A DNA stretch of 64,000 nucleotides from CADEEN01 sp963783785 (GCA_963783785.1 CAWAOQ010000007.1:1-64000), one strand, 5' to 3'. Shown: positions 39,312-49,688, numbered from the stretch's first letter. The notes: generated by a model from the letters alone, not told the origin. Made by a program: numbers and translations.

Positions 39312-41018
39312 CTAGTTGGTGCGCACACGCACGCCGGCGTGCTCGTTGATGCCCATCGCGCCGAAGAACAATGCCACCAGGCGATGCGCCTCGGCGAAGG
39401 TGACACTGCGGCTTTCACCGCGCTTGGCCAGGACCCAGTTGAGCAGGTCGCCGGCTGCAATGAAATCGACGCGGATCAGTTTCGTGCACGACACGGTCAC
39501 CAGCGGCGCGTTCGTGAGCTGGGCGTCGAGCTGCTCGAGCGTGGCACTGATGTCACCCACCAGTTGGCCGGACAACTCGACCGAGGCCATCGTCACCGCG
39601 CCGGTGTGCTCGTCGACCGCCGATTCGAGGAACGACGTGGCGACCTCGCCCACCTGCGACAGCGGCGGCGACTGCGTCGACAACCCGGAGCCGCCGATGC
39701 GCACCTGGCAGTGCGCTCGCTCCCAGGACGGCGGCGACACCTCATAGGTGACGCAGTAGTCGATGGCTGCCTCGTCGAACTGGTCCGGACGGTTGGCCAG
39801 CCGCAGGGCCTCAAGCCGAAGGGTCCAATAGGCCGGGTCGGCATCGTGCGCACCGGTCGGCGCCAGATCCTGCAACACCGTCAGCAGACGCTCACCCGAC
39901 AACCAGCGCATGTCCAGCGGTTCGCCGGCCCATTGCCGCAGCAGGTCGGCCAGCTGCGTCGCCGCCTCGGCGTCGACATCCTTGAGCGCGCTCCAGTCGA
40001 AGACCCACGGCAATGGCAACTGCAGAGACAACGAGCGCAACCGGGCCACCGCGTCGACGTCCAGATGCTCCGGCGCGATCCAGCCAATCTCGCCGGCGCT
40101 GCGCTGGTCGCGCGGCTTGTCCTTCTGCGCTGATTCGGCCACCAGCTTGGGCAGCGAGTACCACTGCGGCGCGGACCAGCCGAACTGCTGTGCGTACTCG
40201 AGTGCCAGGCCCTCGAACTTGTGCTGCTGGCCGGTGGCCCGGTGCAGGTCGAACAACACCAGCCATGTCTCGGCATGCTGGGCCCGTGAACCCCCGGTGC
40301 GCGTCAGCGTCGACAGGGCCAGTTCACATTGGTCGAAATCGGCGTTGGCAAACGCGATCACCGCCTCGTCGAGTTCGGGGTCGTGCACCACCTCGCTGAC
40401 CTCGACCGAGAACGGGCTGGCGAAATCGCTGGCGGCGGCACCCTGCAGGCCGCCCAACGATACCGCCGCCGCCGCGTTGCGTGCGGGCATCACGGGAGCG
40501 GAAGGGGGCAGCTCCGACGCGGCAGGTGCATCGTCTTCCTGGAGTGACAGCGCGGCGGCACGGGTCGTGGTCTGCCGGAACGCCATCTTCTGCGTCTGCT
40601 CTTCGAACATGCCCACAGGCTTGCGCGAACTCGAGCTGGCGAAGTTGTCACCGACCATCTGCTGCTCGATCTCGTCGATCTTGGCCTTGACGCCGCCCTC
40701 GGCAGAACGGGCGCCGTTGTCGCCGGCCCTCGACTCGGAGTCGTCCAGCCGCGACGAACCGCCGAGAGCGGCGAGTTGCTCCGGCGACAACCCCTCGCGC
40801 CTGACCTTGCGCAGCATGTCGAACTCGCGCTTGCGCACGAAGTCGTTCCGCTTCTTGCGCTCGATCATGGCCTTGAGCTCGGACTTCTCGAGGTCGAGAT
40901 CGCGGCCGTCATCCTGGCGCGAATTGATCTCGGCCCAATCGGTGGCCGGGTTGGCCACGAACCGAACCACCTTGCGGAAGAAGCTGTCGCCGTCCTTGGG
41001 AAGTTGCGGGTCGGTCAT
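39312..41018 (-). CDS. Large conserved protein of unknown function with a C-terminal STAS-like region
   Basis: A 568-residue soluble protein. The N-terminus is highly charged (DGDSFFRKVVRFVANPATDW, then a long Arg/Lys/Glu helix). A Ser/Ala-rich disordered stretch covers about 90-200. A helical TPR-like middle contains FDQCELALSTLTRTGGS. The last ~90 residues (VELSGQLVGDISATLEQLDA, LIRVDFIAAGDLLNWV) resemble a STAS fold. It stands between dksA and hslV in the same direction. No enzyme motif is visible. Confidence 0.75.
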   Translation of the reverse strand: MTDPQLPKDGDSFFRKVVRFVANPATDWAEINSRQDDGRDLDLEKSELKAMIERKKRNDFVRKREFDMLRKVRREGLSPEQLAALGGSSRLDDSESRAGDNGARSAEGGVKAKIDEIEQQMVGDNFASSSSRKPVGMFEEQTQKMAFRQTTTRAAALSLQEDDAPAASELPPSAPVMPARNAAAAVSLGGLQGAAASDFASPFSVEVSEVVHDPELDEAVIAFANADFDQCELALSTLTRTGGSRAQHAETWLVLFDLHRATGQQHKFEGLALEYAQQFGWSAPQWYSLPKLVAESAQKDKPRDQRSAGEIGWIAPEHLDVDAVARLRSLSLQLPLPWVFDWSALKDVDAEAATQLADLLRQWAGEPLDMRWLSGERLLTVLQDLAPTGAHDADPAYWTLRLEALRLANRPDQFDEAAIDYCVTYEVSPPSWERAHCQVRIGGSGLSTQSPPLSQVGEVATSFLESAVDEHTGAVTMASVELSGQLVGDISATLEQLDAQLTNAPLVTVSCTKLIRVDFIAAGDLLNWVLAKRGESRSVTFAEAHRLVALFFGAMGINEHAGVRVRTN

Positions 41019-41047
41019 ATCGAGGGCGATCGCAGCGACATCGAGGC

Positions 41048-42089
41048 TCAGTCGCCAAACATCTTCTGCTTCATCTCGCGGCGCTGTTGCGCCTCGAGCG
41101 ACAGCGTGGCGGTGGGCCGTGCCAATAGGCGACCGAGGCCGATAGGCTCACCGGTCTCGTCACAGTAGCCGTAGTCGCCGGCCTCGATTCGCGCCAACGA
41201 CTGGGAGATCTTCTTCAACAGCTTGCGCTCGCGATCGCGCGTGCGCAACTCGAGCGCGTGCTCCTCTTCGATCGTGGCGCGGTCCGCCGGATCGGGCACG
41301 ATCGACGTGTCTTCGCGCAGGTGCTCGGTCGTTTCACCGGCATTGGACAGCAGGTCGTCCTTCAGTGCCCCCAGGCGAGCACGGAAGAAATCGAGTTGCT
41401 TCTCGTTCATGTACTCGGCGTCGGGCATCGCCAGCAACTCGGCCTCGGTCAATTCCCGACCGCCCTTGTGCTTCCAGGCGTTGGCGAGTTTCGGATCGGC
41501 CTTGGCTGCTGGCTTGAGGATCTCCAGTGAATGGTCGGCAATCGTGCGTGCAGCCGGCTTCGGCGGCGCGAAACGATCGGCAAAACGGCTGGCCGAGGCC
41601 GCCGAGGCCGCCGCGGCACTGGCCGCGGCAGCGGCGGCCGCAGCTGCCGCGGCCGCTGCCGCCCTGCCCGCTGCGGCGGCGGACTTGGCCGGGCTGGTCG
41701 GCTTGGGCTGGACGGGGCTGACAGGTTTGCTGGCGGGCATCGATGAAGGGGTCGGTTTGGACGCTGCGGTCTTCGGCGCGGCCTTGGCGGCGGGCGCCGC
41801 GGCAGCAGCCTTGGCTTGTGGTTTGGGTGCAGCCTTCGCCACCGGCTTTGCCGCGGCGCGGACAGGCGCCTTGACGGGCTTTCTGGCGGGCACCTTGACG
41901 GCGGTCTTGGCCGGCGCCTTGGCAGCAGTGCCAGCGCGCGTGGTCTTGGCGAGCCTTGGCAGGCGGCTTGGCGGCGCTCTTGGCGACCTTTTTCGGCACG
42001 GGTTTCGCTCGCGACGGGCTCGGGGCTGCGGCAGGCTTCTTCACCACCTTCTTGGGCGGTGCTGCGCTCTTTGCCGTCGACTTGCTCAT
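41048..42089 (-). CDS. dksA: RNA polymerase-binding factor DksA with long Ala/Lys/Pro-rich N-terminus (frame restored)
   Basis: The C-terminal 150 residues are DksA: a coiled-coil with DPADRATIEEEHALELRTRDRERK, then CDETGEPIGLGRLLARPTA and SLEAQQRREMKQKMFGD. Only the first of the four zinc cysteines remains, as in other betaproteobacterial DksA. Ahead of it lie about 200 residues of low-complexity AKP repeats and a tract of about 25 mostly Ala residues. One extra C near 41951 breaks the frame within the repeats. Restored length is about 346 residues. Confidence 0.88.
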
Positions 42090-42202
42090 TCGATCTCCTC
42101 GTGGCCGCTTTATACCTGCTCGGCGAGCCGAAGGCCCGCCATCAGGCCGGAATTGAAGCGCGCGGATTGTAGCGACGTTGGCCAGGGTCGGCCGCGTGCC
42201 GG

Positions 42203-43246
42203 TCACACCAGGCACTGCTCCAGACCCTGCAGCAGGATGTCCTTGGGCAGATCGATGCCGATGAAGACCATCTTGCTTTGCTTCTTTTCGCCGGGTTGCC
42301 ACTTCGGCCCCAGGTCGCTGCCCATCAACTGGTGCACGCCCTGGAAGATCACCTTCTTGTCGCTGCCCTTCATGTACAGCACGCCCTTGTAGCGCAGCAT
42401 CTTGGGGCCGTAGACCTGCACGATCGCGCCGAGAAAGTCTTCCAGCTTGGCCGGGTTGAAGGCCTTGTCGGCGCGGAACACGAACGACTTCACGTCGTCG
42501 TCGTGGTGATGGTGGTGCGGGTGGTCGCAGTGTTCGCCATGCTCGTGGTCGTGGTCGTGGCCATGGTGGGCATGGGCGTCTTCGGCGTCGAGGAACTCGG
42601 GGTCGATCTCCAGCTTGGCGTTGAGGTTGAAGCCGCGCAGGTCGAATACGTCGGCGATCGGCACGTCGCCGAAGTGCACCTTGCGCTGCGGCGCGCGTGG
42701 ATTCATGTGCTTGAGCCGGTGCACCAGCGCATCGACCGCAGCCTCGTCGACCAGCTCGCTCTTGCTGATGAAGATCTGGTCGGCAAAGCCGACCTGGCGC
42801 CGCGCCTCCTGGCGCGTGTCGAGCTGGCTTTCGGCGTGCTTGGCGTCGACCAGCGTCAGGATCGAATCGAGCAGGTAGCTTTCGGCGATCTCGTCGTCCA
42901 TGAAGAAGGTCTGCGCCACCGGCCCGGGATCGGCCAGTCCGGTGGTCTCGATCACGACCCGCTCGAAATCCAGCTCACCCTTGCGCCGCTTTTCCGCCAG
43001 CTGCGACAGCGTCGAGCGCAGGTCCTCGCGGATCGTGCAGCAGACGCAGCCGTTGGAGAGTTGCAGGATCTGCTCGGTCGTGTCGGCGACCAGGATCTCG
43101 TTGTCGATGTTCTCCTCGCCGAACTCGTTCTCGATCACTGCGATCTTGCGGCCGTGGCTTTCGCTGAGCACCCGCTTGAGCAGCGTGGTCTTGCCGCTGC
43201 CCAGGAAGCCGGTGAGGATGGTGGCGGGAATGAGGTCTTGGGACAT
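42203..43246 (-). CDS. COG0523 (CobW/YjiA family) GTPase, putative zinc metallochaperone
   Basis: A 347-residue G3E GTPase with P-loop GFLGSGKT (13-20), the metal motif GCVCC (C66, C68, C69) and a His/Asp-rich metal-binding stretch around residues 225-250. The C-terminal CobW domain ends at GLEQCLV. It sits 113 nt upstream of dksA in the same direction. COG0523 proteins often cluster with cysteine-poor DksA in zinc homeostasis (established for other proteobacteria; inference here). Confidence 0.93.
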   Translation of the reverse strand: MSQDLIPATILTGFLGSGKTTLLKRVLSESHGRKIAVIENEFGEENIDNEILVADTTEQILQLSNGCVCCTIREDLRSTLSQLAEKRRKGELDFERVVIETTGLADPGPVAQTFFMDDEIAESYLLDSILTLVDAKHAESQLDTRQEARRQVGFADQIFISKSELVDEAAVDALVHRLKHMNPRAPQRKVHFGDVPIADVFDLRGFNLNAKLEIDPEFLDAEDAHAHHGHDHDHEHGEHCDHPHHHHHDDDVKSFVFRADKAFNPAKLEDFLGAIVQVYGPKMLRYKGVLYMKGSDKKVIFQGVHQLMGSDLGPKWQPGEKKQSKMVFIGIDLPKDILLQGLEQCLV

Positions 43247-43375
43247 GGTCGGATCTGCGCTCGGGTCGCTGCAAAGAGCCCCTGAGCTGGGGCCGGGGAG
43301 CCGTTCCGCAAGGCGGCCGGCGCGGAAAAATCGATCGGGTATTCTCCCTCCAACGCCACCACCGACACCCGCGTC

Positions 43376-44245
43376 GTGTCCGACCCGCACCCTTCCCGCT
43401 CGCCTCGCGCCGACAAGCGCACCCTGTTCGAGCGCCTGGTCGAGTTCATTTCCCCCGGCCCCGACTCGAGAAACGAACTGATCGAGACCCTGGCCGACGC
43501 CGAGCAGCGCGAGTTGATCGAGCCCGAGAGCCGGTTGATGCTCGAAGGCGTGATCCGCATGGCCGGCATGAGCGCGGGCGATGTGATGGTGGCCGCGCCG
43601 CGCATGGACCTGCTCGACATCGAGGCGCCGTATGACGAGTTGCTGGCCGTCGTCATCGAGACCGGCCACTCGCGCTTCCCGGTCTACGAACGCGAGCGCG
43701 AGAACGTCATCGGCATCCTGATGGCCAAGGACCTGCTGAAGCTGCAGCGCGCACCGGAGCTGAACCTGCGCACGCTGCTGCGCCCGGCGGTGTTCGTGCC
43801 CGAGAGCAAGCGTTTGAACGAACTGTTGCGCGACTTCCGCAGCAACCGCAACCACCTGGCGATCGTGATCGACGAGTTTGGCAACACCGCCGGGCTGATC
43901 ACGATCGAAGACGTGCTCGAGGAAATCGTCGGCGAGATCGAGGACGAGTTCGACGAGAAAGACGGCGAGAGCAGCGTCTACACCCTCGCCGACGGCAGCC
44001 ACCGCGTTGCCGGCGATGCCGCCATCGCCTCGGTCAATTCGGCGTTTGGCTGCGCGTTGCCCGAGGATGCCTTCGACACCATCGGCGGTCTGGTCGCGCA
44101 CGAACTCGGACGCGTGCCGCGCCGCGGCGAGGCGGTCGACATCGACTCGCTGCGCTTCGCGGTGATGCTCACTCGCGGCGGCGCGGTGCGCTGGTTCCGG
44201 GTCTCGCGGCTCGAACCGGGCGAGGCCGCCGCCGAGCTCGATTGA
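43376..44245 (+). CDS. corC: CorC/HlyC-type CBS-domain protein
   Basis: A 289-residue cytosolic protein implicated in Mg/Co efflux and required for envelope integrity. Two CBS domains are seen (VMVAAPRMDLLDIEAPYDEL and FVPESKRLNELLRDFR), followed by the CorC_HlyC domain (IGGLVAHELGRVPRRGE). GTG at 43376 is the start. The stop overlaps the TTG start of lnt, the usual corC-lnt coupling. Confidence 0.93.
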   Translation: MSDPHPSRSPRADKRTLFERLVEFISPGPDSRNELIETLADAEQRELIEPESRLMLEGVIRMAGMSAGDVMVAAPRMDLLDIEAPYDELLAVVIETGHSRFPVYERERENVIGILMAKDLLKLQRAPELNLRTLLRPAVFVPESKRLNELLRDFRSNRNHLAIVIDEFGNTAGLITIEDVLEEIVGEIEDEFDEKDGESSVYTLADGSHRVAGDAAIASVNSAFGCALPEDAFDTIGGLVAHELGRVPRRGEAVDIDSLRFAVMLTRGGAVRWFRVSRLEPGEAAAELD

Positions 44246-45787
44246 CCGCGGCGGCGATCGCCCACCGATCGCGGTGGGCCGACTGGCTGCTGGCGGCAGC
44301 CGGCGGGCTGGTGCACACCGCTTCTTTTGCACCGCTGAATGCCTGGCCACTGCAGATCGTGGGTCTGGTGTTGCTGCTGCTCGCGCTCGATCGCGCCGGA
44401 CCCGCGCGCGCGGCCGGGCTCGGCTGGGCCTTTGGTTTTTGCTGGCTCTGCCAGCGGCTTCTGGTGGCTCTTCATCAGCATCCACCAATTCGGCGGCATC
44501 CCGGCGCCGCTGGCGGCTGCGGCGGTGGCCTTGCTGGCGGCGGTGCTGGCGCTCTACTACGCGCTCGCCGCGGCGCTATGGGCACGCCTGCGCTCGGTCG
44601 GCACGACGCCTGCGTCCAATGCACTGCTGTTTGCGGCCTGCTGGCTGCTGGCCGAACTGGCCCGCGGCGTGCTGTTCACCGGTTTCCCCTGGATCGCGGG
44701 CGGCTATGCCCATACCGACGGGCCGCTGGCCGCCTGGGCCCCATGGATCGGCGTCTACGGCATCGGTGCACTGACGGCCTGGATTGCGGCGTCCATCGCG
44801 TCGGCGTGGCAACAGCGGCAGCGGCCGGCGCGCGCCGCCGCCTTGCTGCTGTTGCCGTTGGCGATTTCGTCGGCGGGGCTCGCGCTGCCTGGCGAATTCA
44901 CGCGCAGCGCCGGCCACCTGAATGTCACGCTGCTGCAGTCCAACGTGGCGCAGGACGTCAAGTTCGAGCCGGCGCACATCGAGCGCGTGTTGCAATGGCA
45001 CCGGGACGCGCTTGCCTCGGCGCGCGGCACGCTGGTGCTGACGCCGGAGTCGTCGATCCCGCTGCCGCTGGGCATCGTCGGCGCCGACACGCTGGCCGCG
45101 CTGCGTTCGCCGTTTGCGCAAGGCGACCGCGCGGCGCTGGTCGGCATCTTTGTCGGCAGCGACGCCGAGGGCTACACCAACTCGGTGGTCGGCCTGTCGG
45201 CAGCAAGCGATCCCTCACGTGGCGAGTTCTACCACTACGGCAAGCGCCACCTGTTGCCGTTCGGCGAGTTCATCCCGCTCGGCTTCGGCTGGTTCGTCAG
45301 GGCCATGAGCATTCCGATCGGCGACCAGGAGCGCGGCAAGAGCATCGAGCCGTTCGCGGTCGCCGGCCAGCGCGTGCGCCCGCTGATCTGCTACGAAGAC
45401 CTGTTTGCCGAGGACATCGCGAGCAGCGTGGTCGGCGACAGCGCCGCGACGGTGCTGGCCAACGTGACCAACCTGGCCTGGTTCGGCGCGGTGATGGTGC
45501 AGGACCAGCACTTGCAGTTCTCGCGCATGCGAGCGCTCGAATTGCAGCGGCCGATCGTGCGAGCAACCAACACCGGCGCCACCGCGGTGGTCGACCACCA
45601 GGGACGGGTGAGCGCGCGTCTGCCGCCGCTGGTCCAGGGCGCGCTGGAGGCCAGCGTCGAAGGCCGCGTCGGCGCCACGCCCTATGCGCGCTGGCTTGCC
45701 GAATGGGGGCTGTGGCCGCTGGCGCTGTTCGGCGCCGCGATCGTCGGCGCGGTCGTGATCGCGCGACGCCGCGGCGCCGCTCCGTAG
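44242..45787 (+). CDS. lnt: Apolipoprotein N-acyltransferase (frame restored)
   Basis: An inner-membrane enzyme adding the third acyl chain to lipoproteins. An N-terminal membrane part (FAPLNAWPLQIVG) is followed, after one extra base near 44449, by SGFWWLFISIHQFGG and the nitrilase-fold periplasmic domain: LTPESSIPLP (catalytic Glu), YYGKRHLLPFGEFIP-like Lys block, and RPLICYEDLF with the nucleophilic Cys. The restored length is 514 residues. Start TTG 44242 overlaps corC. The gene is normally essential, so the shift is probably an error. Confidence 0.92.
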
Positions 45788-45814
45788 AATCGCCGTTCCT
45801 AACCGACGCGCCGC

Positions 45815-46744
45815 ATGCTGAGCTTCCAGCAAATCATCCTCAAGCTTCAGGCCTACTGGGACCATCAGGGCTGCGCCCTCTTGCAGCCCTACGACATGGA
45901 AGTCGGCGCCGGCACCAGCCACACCGCGACCTTCCTGCGCGCGCTCGGCCCCGAGCCCTGGAAGGCGGCCTATGTGCAGCCGAGCCGGCGGCCCAAGGAC
46001 GGCCGCTACGGCGACAACCCGAACCGCCTGCAGCACTACTACCAGTACCAGGTGGTGTTGAAGCCGGCGCCGGCCGACATCCTCGAGCTCTACCTCGGCA
46101 GCCTCGAAGCGCTCGGCTTCGACCTGAAACACAACGACGTCCGCTTCGTCGAGGACGATTGGGAGAACCCGACGCTCGGCTGCTGGGGCCTGGGCTGGGA
46201 GGTGTGGCTGAACGGCATGGAGGTCACGCAGTTCACCTATTTCCAGCAGGTCGGCGGCATCGACTGCAAGCCGATCACCGGCGAGATCACCTACGGCCTG
46301 GAACGGCTGGCGATGTACATCCAGGGCAAGGAAAGCCTGTTCGACCTCGAGTGGACACCGGGCCTCAGCTATCGCGACGTCTACCACCAGAACGAGGTCG
46401 AGCAGAGCGCATACAACTTCGAGCACAGTGACGTCGAGTTCCTGCTCACGGCCTTCGCGGCGCACGAAAGGCAGAGCCAGCACCTGATGGCGCAGAAACT
46501 GGCGCTGCCTGCCTACGAGCAACTGCTCAAGGCCGGCCACACCTTCAACCTGCTCGACGCGCGCGGCGCGATCAGTGTCACCGAGCGCGCCGCCTACATC
46601 GGCCGCATCCGCCACCTCGCTCGCGCGGTGGCGCACGGCTATGTCGACAGCCGTGCCCGGCTGGGCTTCCCGATGGCGCCGCGAGCCTGGGCCGAAGAGA
46701 CGCTCGCCGTGTTCGCGAAGAGCCAGGCGAAGAAGGCCGCGTGA
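45815..46744 (+). CDS. glyQ: Glycyl-tRNA synthetase alpha subunit
   Basis: The class II catalytic subunit of the bacterial-type alpha2beta2 synthetase. The 309-residue product has MLSFQQIILKLQAYWDHQG, QPSRRPKDGRYGDNPNRLQ (motif 2 region) and TYGLERLAMYIQGK (motif 3). It overlaps glyS by one base. Confidence 0.98.
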   Translation: MLSFQQIILKLQAYWDHQGCALLQPYDMEVGAGTSHTATFLRALGPEPWKAAYVQPSRRPKDGRYGDNPNRLQHYYQYQVVLKPAPADILELYLGSLEALGFDLKHNDVRFVEDDWENPTLGCWGLGWEVWLNGMEVTQFTYFQQVGGIDCKPITGEITYGLERLAMYIQGKESLFDLEWTPGLSYRDVYHQNEVEQSAYNFEHSDVEFLLTAFAAHERQSQHLMAQKLALPAYEQLLKAGHTFNLLDARGAISVTERAAYIGRIRHLARAVAHGYVDSRARLGFPMAPRAWAEETLAVFAKSQAKKAA

Positions 46745-48880
46745 TGCACAGCACCAAGAGCCTGCTGGTCGAACTGTTCATCGAGGAACTGCCACCCAAG
46801 GCACTGAAGAAGCTCGGCGAGTCGTTCGCGCAAACGCTGCTGCACAGCCTGAAGTCGCAGGGTCTCGCCGGTGAGCACGCCGCAGTCGACGCCGTTCGCG
46901 ACGCCGCGACGGCTGGCTGCGCATGTCAGCGCGGTGCATGCGCAGGCGGCCGACCGCACGCTGACGCACAAGCTGATGCCGGTCGCGGTGGCGCTCGATG
47001 CCGAGGGTCGGGCGACGCCGGCACTGCTGAAGAAGATGGCGGCGCTCGGCGCTGACCCCGGCATCGTCAGCCAGCTCGAACGCCGGCCCGACGGCAAGGC
47101 CGAAGCGCTGTTCTGGACCACCTCCGAGCGCGGAGCCACGCTCGCAGCCGGGCTGCAATGCGCGCTCGACGCGGCGCTGGCCGCACTGCCGATTCCGAAG
47201 GTCATGAGCTACCAGCTCGCCGACGGCTGGACCAGCGTGCATTTCGTGCGCCCGGTGCACGGCCTGGTGGCGTTGCACGGCGCCGAAGTCGTGCCGGTCT
47301 CCGTGCTCGGCCTGGTGGCCGGCCGCACGACGCGGGGCCACCGCTTCGAGGCCGGGATGGATCCGGTGGTGCTTCAGGACGCCGACCACTATGCGCAGCA
47401 GCTCGAAAGCCAGGGCGCAGTGATGGCCGGATTCGCCCATCGGCGCGCCGAGATCGTGCGCCAGTTGAAGCATGCCGCCGCCAAGGAGGGCCTGACGCCG
47501 ATCGACGATGACGCGCTGCTCGACGAGGTGACGGCGCTGGTCGAGCGGCCCAACGTGCTGCTCGCCCGCTTCGAGCACGACTTCCTGGCCGTGCCGCCGG
47601 AGTGCCTGATCCTGACGATGAAGGCCAACCAGAAGTACTTCCCGCTGCTCGACGGCGCCGGCCGCCTGACCGAGAAGTTCCTCGTCGTCAGCAACATCCG
47701 GCCCGATGACCCGAGCGCGGTGATCCGGGGCAACGAGCGCGTCGTGCGGCCACGGCTGGCGGACGCCAAGTTCTTCTTCGACCAGGACCGCAAGAAGACC
47801 CTCGAAGCTCGCGTGCCGATGCTCGACAAGGTGGTCTACCACGGCAAGCTCGGCTCGCAAGGCGAGCGCGTCGGACGCGTGCGGGTCATCGCCCGCACGA
47901 TCGCCGAGGCGCTGGGCGATGCCGCGCTTGCCGGGGCGTCGGGAGCCGCGACGGCGCTCGTCGCACAGGTCGACCGCGCTGCCCACCTGGCCAAGGCCGA
48001 CCTCGTCACCGAGATGGTGGGCGAGTTCCCCGAACTGCAGGGCGTGATGGGCGGCTACTACGCACGCCACGACGGCGAGAGCGAGGCGGTGGCCTTCGCT
48101 GTCGAAGATCACTACCGACCGCGCTTTGCCGGCGATGCCTTGCCGCGCAACGAGGTCGGCATCGCGGTGGCGCTGGCCGACAAGCTGGAGACCCTGGTCG
48201 GGTTGTTCGGCATCGGCGAGAAACCGAGTGGCGACAAGGATCCCTTCGCGCTGCGTCGCCATGCGCTGGGTGTGATCCGGATGCTGATCGAACGCGAGTT
48301 GCCGCTCGATATCGGCAAGCTGCTGGCGATGGCCCTGCCGCCCTTCGGCAGCCGCATCCAGGACCCGCGCGAAGCGCTGGGCGACTTCGTTTACGACCGC
48401 CTTGCCGGCAGCCTGCGCGAGCAGGGCTTCAGCGCCCACGAAGTCGATGCCGCGCTGGCACTGCGCCCGCAGCGGCTGGCCGAGGTGCCCAAGCGCCTGG
48501 CGGCGGTACGCGCCTTCGCCGCCCTGCCCGAGGCCGCGTCGCTGGCGGCGGCCAACAAGCGCATCGCCAACATCCTGAAGAAGAGCGATGCCGCGGCAGC
48601 GGCGACCCTCGATGCCGCACGCCTCGTCGAGCCGGCCGAGCTGGCGCTGGCCAGCGCGCTGCACAGCATCGGCCCGCGTGCCGATGCGCTGTTCGCCAAG
48701 CGCGAGTACGCCGCCTCGCTGAGCGAACTGGCCGCGCTGAAGGATCCCGTCGATGCCTTCTTCGACACCGTGATGGTCAACGCCGACGACGCCGCGCTGC
48801 GCGCCAATCGCCTGGCGCTGCTGTCATCGCTGCACGCGGCGATGAACCGCGTCGCCGACCTGTCCAGGCTGGCTTCCTAG
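46744..48880 (+). CDS. glyS: Glycyl-tRNA synthetase beta subunit (frame restored)
   Basis: The tRNA-binding partner of GlyQ. KSLLVELFIEELPPKALKKL lies in the first frame. One extra base near 46888, after HAAV, moves the frame, and TPFATPRRLAAHV with the rest of the 711 residues follows (RPVHGLVALHG, PPECLILTMKANQKYFPLLD, DKLETLVGLFGIGEKPSGDKDPFALRR, the C-terminal DALR-like end). glyS is indispensable where this synthetase is used, so the break must be a sequence error unless another copy exists. Confidence 0.95.
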
Positions 48881-48892
48881 CAAGGTCCCGCC

Positions 48893-49522
48893 ATGCACCC
48901 GCAACGTCCCAAGCTCGTGATCCTCGGCCGTGACGGGGTGCTCAACATCTACCGCGACGACCATGTCACGGCGCCCGACGAGTGGCAGCCGGTGCCGGGG
49001 GCACTGGAAGCAGTGGCACGCTTGAACCAGGCTGGCTGGCACACGGTGGTGGCCACCAACCAGTCGGGCATCGGCCGCGGCCTGATCGACATGGCGTCGC
49101 TGAACAGGGTGCACCTGCGCATGATGCAGTTGCTGGCCGAAAAGGGCGGGCGCGTCGACGCCGTGTTCTTCTGCCCGCATGTGCCGGAAGAACATTGCGA
49201 TTGCCGCAAGCCGCTGCCGGGCCTGATCAAGCAGATCGGCGAGCGCTACGGCCTCGACGAACACCTCGCCAGCGTGCCGATGGTCGGCGACACCGTGCGC
49301 GATCTGCAGGCCGCCCAAGCCGCTGGCTGCGAACCACACCTGGTGCGCAGCGGCCGTGCCGCCGCACTCACGCCCGAACAGCTCGCGCAATGGCTCGACG
49401 GTATCGCGGGCGCGGTCGTCCACGACGACCTGGCCGCATTTGCCGAGTTCGTGCTGCACCGCGAGCACACGCGGCTGGGCGTGGTCGGTGAAGACTCGCG
49501 GCCGACGCCACTGATGAAATGA
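48893..49522 (+). CDS. gmhB: D-glycero-beta-D-manno-heptose-1,7-bisphosphate 7-phosphatase-like (HAD)
   Basis: A HAD phosphatase of LPS heptose synthesis. The 209-residue product has ATNQSGIGRG, the zinc-site CPHVPEEHCDCRKPLPG and VGDTVRDLQAAQAAGC. The first HAD motif, normally DxDG, reads LGRDGVLN: the nucleophilic Asp is Gly (codon GGC where GAC is expected), which would abolish catalysis. This could be a one-base error. The stop lies inside the first copy of a 79-bp repeat. It follows glyS by 12 nt and precedes plsC. Confidence 0.88.
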   Translation: MHPQRPKLVILGRDGVLNIYRDDHVTAPDEWQPVPGALEAVARLNQAGWHTVVATNQSGIGRGLIDMASLNRVHLRMMQLLAEKGGRVDAVFFCPHVPEEHCDCRKPLPGLIKQIGERYGLDEHLASVPMVGDTVRDLQAAQAAGCEPHLVRSGRAAALTPEQLAQWLDGIAGAVVHDDLAAFAEFVLHREHTRLGVVGEDSRPTPLMK

Positions 49523-49672
49523 CGACCCCAAGCTCGCTTCGCTCGCGCCCCCCGAGGGGAGCTCAGGCCGCTTGGGAACGGCCCGGCGCGGCCTGAAATG
49601 ACGACCCCAAGCTCGCTTCGCTCGCGCCCCCCAAGGGGAGCTCAGGCCGCTTGGGAACGGCCCGGCACGGCC
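49515..49672. repeat. Two tandem copies of a 79-bp GC-rich repeat
   Basis: Copies 49515-49593 and 49594-49672 differ at two positions only. Each contains AGCTCGCTTCGCTCGCGC, a C-run with GGGG palindrome and GCCGCTTGGGAACGGC. The first copy begins inside the gmhB stop region (TGAAATGA). A related core lies at 22222-22254. Confidence 0.9.
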
Positions 49673-49688
49673 TGAGGGACTCCGGCCG

